DNA from: Irpex lacteus
Taxonomy: Eukaryota; Basidiomycota; Agaricomycetes; Polyporales; Irpicaceae
DNA: 64,000 nucleotides
Assembly: GCA_001986395.2 (NCBI GenBank)
Contig: MQVO02000009.1
Coordinates: forward strand, 496,001 to 560,000
Direction: 5' to 3'
Below the pieces are notes generated by a model. The model was not told the origin of the DNA. It worked only from the letters and a program-made list of their open reading frames with translations, and ran no database searches. Each line of letters starts with the position of its first letter. The first letter of the stretch is position 1. Shown here one piece after another: positions 33,965 to 43,111 of this stretch. A program made the position numbers and the translations under genes.

Positions 33965-34900
33965 ATGACGAGCTACAAACCAATGATATTGAGCTCTCAA
34001 TTGTGGCTCAGTGTCCTTGCTCTCTGCTTCTACGCTTCCGAGGTCTCTGCGAAAGTCCATACCCACTATCACGCCACAACTAGTAACAAGATATGCTTTG
34101 ACAAGTGGGTATCGTTCAGTCCATGTTCACAGCTGCGAGCTTATCTTTCGACCTCTACGTGCTTTAGAAACCACAAAGTAATCCCATGTCCGAAATCTAA
34201 GAAGAACTTGATTATTGGTCTCATCATAGCCGGCTCACGTACGTCCTCGTTGCTCTCCCTCTCGAGCTTCAATGGTCCTGACCTTGTAAACTCTCGTAAC
34301 TTGACAGTGATCGGAGTATTCGTGCTTGGAGGGATCCTATACTGCTGCTGTTGCGCTGGAGAAGTTGCATGTGCAACATGTGCAGCATGCTGCTGTCTGT
34401 GCTGTGGTAAACGTAAGAAGACATCAGGAGGGCAGGCGTACCAAACCCTGCCCGAGCAAGGAAACAACGCTACTATCGTGAGTTTTCTTCCCCTGTTCCA
34501 CCTTTCTTATATAGGTTCACCTCCCGGTTCCACCCGTTATACTTACGTCGTACTTACTGACTCTTATCGCGCTCAGCCACAATCCACCTACACCCCTAAC
34601 ACGATGTCCTACAACTACACCAGTTCCTCTTCCGACGCCCCATACGACCCTCCTCGCCCGGGAGCCTCCGCCTTCTCAGGTCCCAGCCCATACGAGAAGT
34701 ACGACACCAACACCGCCGTCTCACACGCAGCCCAAGGGCACGGCGAAGCCGCATCATACTACAACAACAGCTACAACAGCCTCCCAGAGTTGAAATACGA
34801 TTACCGGGGCGGCGAGGGCGCATCATCAAAGGTGTCGCTGCCCCAAGCGGAGGTACCTGCGTATCAGCCGCCATCGTATCCACCGACGAATTCCCATTGA
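33965..34900 (+). CDS. Small single-pass Cys-rich membrane protein, cluster member 4
   Basis: Four exons (33965-34104, 34168-34238, 34308-34477, 34577-34900) give 234 residues. A signal peptide (about residues 1-30, ending SEVSA) is followed by a short His/Thr-rich ectodomain with CFDK-NHKVIPC, a helix (NLIIGLIIAGSLIGVFVLGGILY) and a remarkable Cys cluster (CCCCAG, then CATCAACCCLCCG) that could be palmitoylated. The tail of about 130 residues is Pro/Tyr/Ser-rich (PYDPPRPG, YQPPSYPP). Exon 2 is again 71 nt with phase 2 and phase 1 introns, so this is a distant relative of members 1-3. It looks functional and is the only member with an obvious signal peptide. Confidence 0.78.
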   Translation: MTSYKPMILSSQLWLSVLALCFYASEVSAKVHTHYHATTSNKICFDKWVSFSPCSQLRAYLSTSTCFRNHKVIPCPKSKKNLIIGLIIAGSRTSSLLSLSSFNGPDLVNSRNLTVIGVFVLGGILYCCCCAGEVACATCAACCCLCCGKRKKTSGGQAYQTLPEQGNNATIVSFLPLFHLSYIGSPPGSTRYTYVVLTDSYRAQPQSTYTPNTMSYNYTSSSSDAPYDPPRPGASAFSGPSPYEKYDTNTAVSHAAQGHGEAASYYNNSYNSLPELKYDYRGGEGASSKVSLPQAEVPAYQPPSYPPTNSH

Positions 34901-35280
34901 GTACTAGCACGGTAGGATCAGGGTCTAGGGGCCAGCGAGGTACAAGGTACCGGCCGGATTTATATCTTAGGAGCTGTTAGGAGTTAGATTGGGTTTTCGA
35001 GATACAGTAGGGTGGTACTGATACGAGGATTGATGGTAACTTATTGTGGCAATCGATCTCTTACTTTATCTTGGTCCCTTGGGCCTTTACCTCGAAATCT
35101 CGATAAACATTTGAGTCTTGAAGTCACGCAAAAGTCAGCCACAGAATGACGACCGTTCACACAGGATTTTCGAGAGCGAGACCGGGTGATGATGTGACCA
35201 CGGCCGAATGAGTATGAATAATGCCCCGGATGTGTGGGGTGATGCTATGGTAAGACTACGAGTAATATGAAGGTAATGCT
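34901..35280. other. Intergenic downstream of member 4
   Basis: 3' region of the member 4 gene; no coding or repeat structure recognised before the simple-repeat tract begins. Confidence 0.4.
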
Positions 35281-35800
35281 GGAATACAGTGATGATATGC
35301 GTGTGGGGAATAGCAGATGATAATGATGATGCGATGATGATGGTGATGATGAGGGCACAAATACACAATGATATGAATAATGATAAAGTGATGATGACGA
35401 TGACGATGATGAATGCGAAGAGAAATGCGAGAGACGATGCGAGAGAGAGAGAGAAATGCGACGAGGAAAGCAAAGATAGATGTGAGATAAATGCGAAAGC
35501 GAGATGACGATGAGAGCGAAAGGAAATGCGAGACGAGAGCGAATATGATGATGCGAGTCATTATGAAGGTCGTTGCGAGTAGAAGACGATAGCGATAGCG
35601 AGAACGAAAGCGAATGAGAATGCGAAATAGCAGATGAGTGTATGAGGATGCTGTAATGTAGTTGCGACGAGAGTTGGGACGAAAGCGAGAGCGAGACGAG
35701 ATGAAAGCGAGAGCGAGAGCGATGGAGTGCGAGAGAGAAAGCGATGGGATACGAAAGCGATGAGGAAAGATGAAGATCCAAAATGAAGAAAACAAGAAAA
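35281..35800. repeat. Purine-rich simple-repeat tract
   Basis: About 520 bp of degenerate short repeats with purines strongly concentrated on the plus strand. The left part is built on GAT/ATG triplets (GATGATGATG), the right part on GCGAGA/GCGATA-type units. Long minus-strand frames here encode only Ser/Leu/His-rich low-complexity sequence and are by-products of the repeat. Confidence 0.8.
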
Positions 35801-35984
35801 GGGCCAACAGTGCAGTGTGAGCCCACAGCCTGAGCGGCACTCACGACTACATTGTGGCCGGCTTGGGCGTCGGGGTGAAGAACCCGTCCTATAGGTCTTC
35901 CCCCCTATGTTTGCGGTGTCTGCTTTCTTCCATACCGCTATGATCGTCGAAGCAAAGGGTCCTCGTGGTGCTCTTGATTCCGAC

Positions 35985-36880
35985 CGACACTTGGGGTACG
36001 AACAGCCCGTGTTCTGATATTTAGCATACCCCCTCATCAACAATTTCTACCCGCGGATGTGCAGGCGCGTCGGAAAGGGGGGTATGTTCAGAATGGGTGC
36101 GCGTGTGTCGAAGACGGAGAGCTGATACGAGGGGGTCCTTGCGAAAACTGACCATAGTTTGTGCTGTAGTTCAAGTAACCGGTGAGTATGCTTACGAAAG
36201 AATAGCAACGAGAGACGTACGTGATGGCGAAAGCAGACGAGCGTCACCGGTCCCCATGGGAGACGGTGTCGACAACAGGATGGAACCTGTCTCACGTGTC
36301 GTTCCTCTCTTCTTCTCCCTGCCTGATCTCCATCTACGCAACCATAGTCCATATAGCTTCGAGAAACCAACGCCCTCTTGAGTTCCGCGACACTTGGGGT
36401 ACGAACAGCCCGTGTTCTGATATTTAGCATACCCCCTCATCAGCAATTTCTACCTGCGGATGTGCAGGCGCGCTGGAAAGGGGGGCATGTTCAGAATGGG
36501 TGCGCGTGTGTCATACGGATAGGGTAGGCTGGATCTTGCGGAAGCTGACCATGATCTGTACTGTAGGTGAAGTAATCGGTGAGTAAACTGACGAAAGAGC
36601 AGAAACGATAGACGTACGTGATGGAGAGAGCAGACAGGCTAGCCGATCCTCCTACGCCGCCATAGTCCATACGAATCCCGATCCACCGGCCCTTTTGAGT
36701 TCCGCGACACTTGGGGTACGAACAGCCCGTATTCTGATAACAGAATGGGTGCGCGTGTGTCATACGGATAGGGGTGGGGTGGACATGTGGGTAATCCTTG
36801 CAAGCAAGCTGTGATCATACGGTCAGGCAAAGGGAGAAAGCAGATAGGCAGGAGGACGTACGTGTATGGAGAGTAGACAG
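35985..36880. repeat. Three degenerate tandem copies, apparent RING-gene relics
   Basis: Copies start at 35985, 36388 and 36705 with CGACACTTGGGGTACGAACA and continue for about 250-400 bp each. Copies 1 and 2 are near identical for some 130 bp; copy 3 has lost an internal block of about 80 bp. On the minus strand the start reads GCSYPKCR, like the last RING Cys pair (SCPKCR) of the gene at 37.25 kb, and each copy ends with a splice-donor-like CGTACGT followed by a segment resembling the MYSPYV exon end of that gene. They are therefore likely remnants of partial duplications of the RING gene. Confidence 0.65.
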
Positions 36881-37250
36881 TCGTGTCGAATCTTGTAGGA
36901 GGTAGCCTCGCTGTCATCCAACACATGGGCCACGATCGAATACGACGTCCCTGGGGAGTACGTTCGGGTGGGCATCCATGTATCGCTAGATGGTGGAGCG
37001 GGACCGATCTGCGCGTGGAAACTTTGTCCACAACGGAGGCTGCCGGTGAAGGGAACATTAGCATGTTTGAGGAAACATAGAACCACGAAGACGTACCTGT
37101 ATGGAGAATGTTAGAGGGCGTGACAAGCGTCGATGTTCGAATCCGAGAGTCGAAACATGCATGCGTGCACGAACGCAGAAGTCGACGTGATGGAGTGGAG
37201 AACGATGACGGAAGACTTGAAGACAAGCATCGTCGGCCGAGTCGTGGAGT

Positions 37251-39758
37251 CTATCGTACACGGCGAGCCGGCTGCACACGAATCGGTTGCACGCGAATCG
37301 GCTGTGGTCGAATGGATTGTGCTCGAATGGATTGTGCTCGAACGGACTGTGCCCGGACGGATTGTGCTCGAACGGATTGCGCTCGGATGGATTGCGCGCG
37401 AACCGGTTGCACTCGAACTGGCTGAACCCGAACTGGCTGAACCCGAACTGGCTGAACCCGAACTGGCTGCACCCGAACTGGCTGCACTCGCTCTGGCTGT
37501 ACTCGAGCTGGTTGTGGTACTCGAGCCTGCTCAGGCGTTTGTGGTTCCAACGGCTTGATCGGCGGGTTGGGGAGCTGGGGTGGTCGCGGGAAGTACTTGT
37601 CCCACAAGTCGTTCGTCTCCTTATCTGCATCCATGTTCTTCCCATCTACCGCCATTTCGTCGTTGTACTCCGCCATAAGTCTCGCCACTCCCTTCACCAC
37701 AAAGGATCGTCTAGGCGGCTGCCTTGTGACTTCCCGACATTTGGGGCACGAATAGTCCGGCTTCTTGAGCTTGTCGTACTCCCTCCACAGCTGTTCTTCG
37801 ACCTGCATCCGATGTTCTGGTGTGTGCGGCTCGCTGAAGTATTTAAGGTAATGTTCAAGGGTAGCGGGATGGGAAGAGTATTCAGGATTGGCCTTCTTAT
37901 GTTGGCAAAGGGCAGAGTCGAACCAGTCTACGACGCATTTCTTACAGAAGGCGTGTCCACATTCCAGTCTAGATAGGAGGGATATGAACGGTGAGAGAGG
38001 TTAGAGATGTATAGGATGAGGAAAACATACACGTAGGGAGAGTACATGCGGCAGCAGCAGATCTCGCAGGAGGTATTGTCGTCCACCTCGGATAACAGAG
38101 CCTGATTATTGTTAGATGAGACTGCAATCGTGGAAGGATAATACAGACGTACCTTGGCTTTGGCGAGTTCTTCGAGGTCGCGTTTGGCTCGCTCTGCTGC
38201 TTCCTGAGCCGCCTGAGATGGAGAACATGATTAGACAGCTACGACGGACGGACATATAGGCGACATGCCTTTTCCTCCTCTTCTAGACGAGCCCTTATCG
38301 CCCTGTCCTCTTCTTCCCAACGAGCGCGTCTTATCCGGTCCTCCTCTTCTAGACGAGCCCTTCTCATCTGCTCCTCTTCTTCGAGACGAGCCCTTCTCAC
38401 CCTTTCCTCCTCTTCTAGGCGAGCCCTCATCGCCCTCTCCTCTTCCTCCAAGCGAGCCCTTCTTGCCATCTCCTCCTCTTCCAGACGAGCCCGCCTGATC
38501 CGTCCCTCCTCTTCTAGACGAGCCATTCTCAGCTTCTCCTCCTCTTCTGCTATACGAGCCTTGAGCGCCATCTCCAAACGAGCCCTTCTTATCATTTCGT
38601 TGGTACCACTACGAGGTCGCAGCTTCTCCTCAGCCTCCTTGCGCGACTTCCTCGTATTTCTGATCGGTCCCGCACCCGGCGACGGAGGGCTCGCATCGTC
38701 GACTCGCGGGGGGTACGGTGCTGCGGAGGAAGGGGATGATTCCCGTCCGCTCTTGAGACCGACATTTTCCTACACGCGACGTCAGAAAAGAGCATTCATT
38801 CTCACGATATGTTACTCACGTTTTGTAAGGTAAAGAGCTGCAGCTTCAACTTTTCCAACACTCCGTGAGTTTGCGGGGACAGCTCCCCGGATGGTTCATT
38901 TTGGGATTGGTGTGGGTGCTTTGATTTGTGCTGCGATGTGTTGCTTGATTTGGACTCTGGCGATATCATCTCGACTGGCGGCTCGGCTGGTACTTCGACT
39001 GGTATCTCGACCGGTATTTCGACGGGTAATTCGACTAGCTCTTCAGGTGGCAGCAAGATTGCCATTTCGACTTCCATTTCTTCTGCGGCATCGTCTTCTA
39101 TTTCGACTGGTATTTCGACTGGTATTTCGACGGGTATTTCAACGGGTATTTCGACTGGCGCTTCGATAGGCACGTCGGTTGTCACGTCGGTTGTCGTCTC
39201 GAATATCTCTTGGGGCCCTCGTCCGAAGATCGCTCTGGCTGTGGCTTCGAACATCTCCTGGAGTTTCCATTCATATAACAGCGAAGTTGCGGTTTGGGAT
39301 GATGGTGGGGATGGTATTTGAGTTGTCGCTGACGAGCATGATGGTGCCGATGGGGTGTACGACGTGAGTGACGACGGACCCGAAGATGACGAATGCGATG
39401 CTTTGGTGGTTTGTGAAGACGATGATGCGGATGGGGATGTGCGCGAGGACGAGTTGGAGTAGGTTGCTGTGATGCGCTGCGGTGGCTTTTCGTCGTCGGA
39501 CAAAATCTCCCAAACCTGGCGGTGGGGGGCGGTCGTCAACCCCAAAAGGGGAGCCTGCCTCATCCTTTGCTTCCCCTTTGCCTTCGCCGATAGTCGAGTA
39601 AGTATCGAGGCCTTCTTGATAGGTACGCCTTCATCGTCTGACGACAGCTCAATGACCTCAACATGCTTGTAATTTGGTGGGTGCTGTGGTGTTAATGGTT
39701 GCCGTGCGATGTGTTTGGACACGATTCGGCCTGACGTTGTTGTGCGCTGTACGGGCAT
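37251..39758 (-). CDS. RING-finger protein with three tandem peptide repeats
   Basis: Probable RING E3 ubiquitin ligase of novel architecture. Five exons (39758-38820, 38769-38269, 38212-38153, 38101-38031, 37968-37251) add to 762 residues. Order: a Ser/Thr/Pro-rich N-terminus with an acidic IELSSDDEG; a PVEI tetrapeptide repeat at about 225-295; an arginine-glutamate coiled coil built on RARLEEE heptads (about 370-475); the RING (CEIC, CGHAFCKKC, then CPKC after a loop of about 60 residues); and a C-terminal RVQPV/RAQSI pentapeptide repeat of about 18 units. The intron before AAQEAAERAK starts with GC. No substrate can be suggested. Relics that look like this gene lie just downstream at 36-37 kb. 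Confidence 0.83.
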
Positions 39759-40373
39759 CTTTGAAGATGACGACGAGAGCAGCGGCGACGACGACAACGA
39801 TGGTGGAGGAGGTCGTGATGGTGGTGAGAGAAAGAAATTGGAAGTGGCCGACACTGGTCCGGGACAATGTGATGGCACCGACGCGTGAAGTTCAATTCCG
39901 AGCGCCCGTTGCCTTATAAGGGAAGTCGCGGGTTCGCCTCTTGCGCGATACTCATTGCTGCCTCCTCTTTGCACCGACGAGTTCCTACGAGCTCACACTG
40001 TTTCGCAACCCAAAGCTCCTCATTGACTAGGAACGGTCAAAGGATGATGCGCCTCGGGCACCGCTTAGGCTCGATCGAGGAAAACAAAAGTTAAACTTTG
40101 CTCAGGGGCCACCAAGCGCCGGCTGCAATTATCTTGGATCTCGCCCTCATCATCAAATACAAGGCTCGATTACACTGCTCGCCGTGGCCATGGATGGATG
40201 CAAATTTGGATAGTATGTAAGCGTACGATACAAAAAGGAGCCACTGGGAGGGATAAAGGGGGAGGGATTCGGGTTACAGGCATCACGGTGAGCCCTGCCT
40301 CAAACTTTTCTCCGTGGCCACATATAAATACCCCAATACACCTTTTGAACTCCTCCACAGCTCTTTCTGCCCC
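39759..40373. promoter_or_regulatory. Divergent promoter, RING gene / BTB gene
   Basis: 615 bp between start codons. A TTATAAG at about 39913-39920 could serve the minus-strand RING gene (about 155 bp upstream), and a strong TATA box lies near the BTB gene (separate entry). No coding sequence is seen between them. Confidence 0.5.
40322..40329 (+). promoter_or_regulatory. TATA box of the BTB gene
   Basis: ATATAAAT context, 45-52 bp upstream of the ATG at 40374. Its presence argues that the open frame extending upstream to 40314 is not translated. Confidence 0.6.
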
Positions 40374-41300
40374 ATGTTGCAACGACCGTCGCCCGTACCA
40401 TACCCCCATCCAGAGCCCTCGCAGATGCAAGCAGAAGACGACGCCCCCGCCCCCAAGCCGCACCCATCATTCGACTCGCCCGAGGCCGACGTCGTACTCC
40501 AATCTCACGACGGCGTGCTCTTTCGCATCCACTCATACACCCTCAAGACAACCTCGGGATGGTTCAAGTCGATGTTTTCTCTTCCGCAGTTGACAGGCGA
40601 GGCTTCGTCGTCGAACGCCACCTCGTCGCCGGCCACACTATATCTGGACGAGGACGCCGCCGTCCTGGAGGCGCTGCTGAGATGCATATGTGGCCTCCCC
40701 ATACCCCCGCTAGACTCATACGATACCATCGAGCCCTTCCTATACGCCGCCGAAAAGTACGACATGCCAGGCCCCTTGTCCATCGTGCGCGCGCTCGTCA
40801 TGACACCCACCATGCTCGAAGATCCCCTCCGCCTCTTTGTCATGGCATGTCGCTACGGCTGGTCAGACGTCGCTCAGCTGGCCGCCACCAAAACTCTCAC
40901 CCTCAACATCTTCGATCCCTCCCTTCGCCCCACACTCAAGAAGCTGACCACCCTGCCCCTTCTCAGCTTGATCGACTTGCACCGCGGTCGTCGGGACTCG
41001 CTGAACGTGAGCCTCAACAAAGCGCCATTTGTAGGTGACCATGGACCTTCGACGTGCTCGCATTGTGGCTCGCCGGTGGACTACCACACGTGGCGTGAGC
41101 TCAGACATACGATCGTCATGGAGATGGACAAGCGGCCGCTGGGGGATACGATATGTGAGGCGAACCTTTTGGAGTGGCCACAGGCGAGAAACTGTTGGGA
41201 GGCGAAGTGTCCTGCTTGTTCGCGCGTTTTATACGACAAGAAGGAGACATTGATCGCAATCCGGAGCTGCATCGATCGACTACCGACGACGTTAGAGTGA
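40374..41300 (+). CDS. BTB/POZ domain protein
   Basis: Intronless, 308 residues. The BTB fold starts at about residue 25 (DVVLQSHDGVLFRIHSYTL, KSMFSL, LEALLRCICGLPIPPL, YAAEKYDM), the common agaricomycete version used as a nuclear or cytosolic adaptor, sometimes for CUL3 ligases. The C-terminal third carries two Cys pairs (CSHCG and CPACSR) flanking a TW-x-E/MEMDKR segment, the usual tail of this expanded family. The start is the first ATG after the TATA box. Divergent from the RING gene, which could hint at a shared ubiquitin-related context, but this is only positional. Confidence 0.9.
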   Translation: MLQRPSPVPYPHPEPSQMQAEDDAPAPKPHPSFDSPEADVVLQSHDGVLFRIHSYTLKTTSGWFKSMFSLPQLTGEASSSNATSSPATLYLDEDAAVLEALLRCICGLPIPPLDSYDTIEPFLYAAEKYDMPGPLSIVRALVMTPTMLEDPLRLFVMACRYGWSDVAQLAATKTLTLNIFDPSLRPTLKKLTTLPLLSLIDLHRGRRDSLNVSLNKAPFVGDHGPSTCSHCGSPVDYHTWRELRHTIVMEMDKRPLGDTICEANLLEWPQARNCWEAKCPACSRVLYDKKETLIAIRSCIDRLPTTLE

Positions 41301-42030
41301 GTGGCAGCTCTAATGTTGGTGACTACGCATGTCTGACTCAGCGAGTTGTGGCAGTGAGCAGGCTCTCTCGCAGATAGCGTCTGCCTAGGTGGTTCTGACA
41401 CGACTATAGCTCATACACGCATTGCAACCCACTTCAGCGTTCTTCATCTACTTTCAGGTTATTTATCGGTGTGTTATCTGTTACTGTATACTCTAATCTC
41501 TATCGTCCCCTGGTAGTCTAGACCGCCGATCGTAGCTTTCATTCCACGATCACTACTAAAAGGCTAAACTTTCCCCACAAAATGATGCCCCAGATTTGTG
41601 CCTCAAACCCATGCGTCGCCCTGGTTTAGTGTGCCTTGTTTCACCTCCGACTCTCCCTCGATATTCCGTTCCCCGGCAACCGCGGCCAAGGTCAGCGACG
41701 GCGCCAATCGGCCGAATAAGCTGAGGAGTAGGTCGCTCCGCTCTGCCAGACTACCAAGTACAACGAAGAACAGCCTCCAACGTCATATCACCCCCGCACC
41801 ATGTTTAGACGCTATCATCGCTGATATGACAGCACCGCCAAGCGATTTTTCAGGTGAGTTCGGCATCGGAGGAGGTCAGATGTCAGACATATATGCCGCA
41901 GCATCTTTTCTGGCTTTTTCTGGCTTACTGAAGATATATAAGCATCGGAGCGGGTGCTATGGAGGTATTTCTTCCCCGCATTTGACTTCACTTCACTCTC
42001 TCTCTCTCGACTGCCTACTCACAAATCGAC
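41301..42030. other. Intergenic, promoter of the Gly/Tyr-rich gene
   Basis: About 730 bp. A plus-strand frame of 147 codons at 41598-42041 overlaps the next start codon and shows no domain or composition signal; I take it as 5' leader sequence. A TATATAA near 41933 may be a TATA element about 95 bp upstream of the ATG. Confidence 0.4.
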
Positions 42031-43111
42031 ATGCCGACTGAGATTATCATTCCCAAACGTCACCGTCACAGGCGACATTCGTCCGTGGGTTATCGTACGT
42101 GTTATCGGAACTTCATAACATCTCCATAAGAACGTCTTACTCACTCTCAACTAACACTAATCTTTAGGAACATCGTCAGCGTATCGTCACGGTGTGCCCG
42201 CTCAGACATACGTAACAGGACCAGCCACAGGCATGCAATACGCGACCAACGTCCCAGTTGCAACCACCCCGTACATCGCACCTACGACAATGGCAACACC
42301 ATACATCGCATCATCGACACCCATGTTAGCCACGACTCCCCTCGTAGCGCAGCCCCAGGCTATCAACTACGCTCCGCCTCAGACAGTCCAGACAGTCCAA
42401 CCCACAGCAGTCTCAGCAATAGCCACCCCAATGGTAACCACCAACGCACTCCCGAGACCGATATCTGCTCCTCTGATCGCAGGAAGTGTATACGGCGATC
42501 CGAATGGTATGAGTGGGGTTGGGTATGCTGGTGGTGTTGCGTATGGAGATCCGTACGGGTATAATGGTAATGGGTCGTATTATGGTGGTGCGCGTCCGGG
42601 GTACGACGTCGGATATGGATATGGTGGAGGTGGAGGTGGTGTGTATGATGGGCGATATCCCGGACCAGAGGGAGGGTACGGATATCCTGGTGGAGGATCT
42701 GCGTATGAGTATTATGGGGACACTAGGGCGCCGTTCAACCAGCGTGTCGCCGGTGCGTGTTATCGTTTCCTCAACTGCTAACATCGAACTTGAGCTCATG
42801 AAGATGATTGGGTCGGCTGGTGATGGATGGTGGTTTCGCCTGGCTGTTTGTGTTAGGCTCGTTAGAACAGCTTGGTGGGTATCTTGTTGATAGCCCTGAT
42901 ATGGTGGCTAGAGGATATGCACGTCGTGTGAGTACTTGATCAGTGCCAGGACATGTTTTGCTGGATCTCTGACGGCTCTCAACTTGAACCTTTCGATTCT
43001 TAGACTGGGTACCCAGTAGTTCCCTCAACTGCACAGGATGCAGCAAGGAGAGGTATGGTCGGCTATGGGGGTGTACGCTACGTACCTGGCGTAGGGCCGA
43101 CATACCTATAG
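42031..43111 (+). CDS. Ala/Thr/Pro- then Gly/Tyr-rich low-complexity protein
   Basis: Preferred model: exons 42031-42094, 42168-42745, 42871-42927 and 43004-43111, 268 residues. The protein starts with a basic MPTEIIIPKRHRHRRHSS, continues as an Ala/Thr/Pro/Gln-rich region (TPYIAPTTMATPYIA), then a Gly/Tyr-rich region with repeats such as GYAGGVAYGDPYGYNGNG and GYGYGGGGGG. The last exon (GMVGYGGVRYVPGVGPTYL) has the same composition, which supports it. The junction between 42745 and 42871 is uncertain: the exon 2 donor would be a weak GTCGCC, and another splice through 42750/42804 would give a shorter hydrophobic end. Prion-like or phase-separating behaviour is possible by composition only. 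No family recognised. Confidence 0.6.

Noticed and set aside
35245..35844. Two overlapping minus-strand open frames of almost 200 codons
   Set aside because: They are produced by the purine-rich simple repeat and encode only Ser/Leu/Arg or His-rich low complexity in several frames at once.
35985..36880. CRISPR-like array
   Set aside because: Units are 250-400 bp, diverged, without short spacers, in a eukaryotic genome, and resemble parts of the neighbouring RING gene.
37131..37150. tRNA B-box-like GTTCGAATCC
   Set aside because: No matching A box, acceptor stem or anticodon arm in the expected distance.
37133..37976. Long plus-strand frames opposite the RING gene
   Set aside because: They are antisense to the RVQPV repeat; period-15 repeats stay open in many frames. 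The minus strand has the RING and the consistent introns.
40314..40373. Upstream extension of the BTB protein
   Set aside because: Begins with GTG and includes the TATA box; the ATG at 40374 is the better start.
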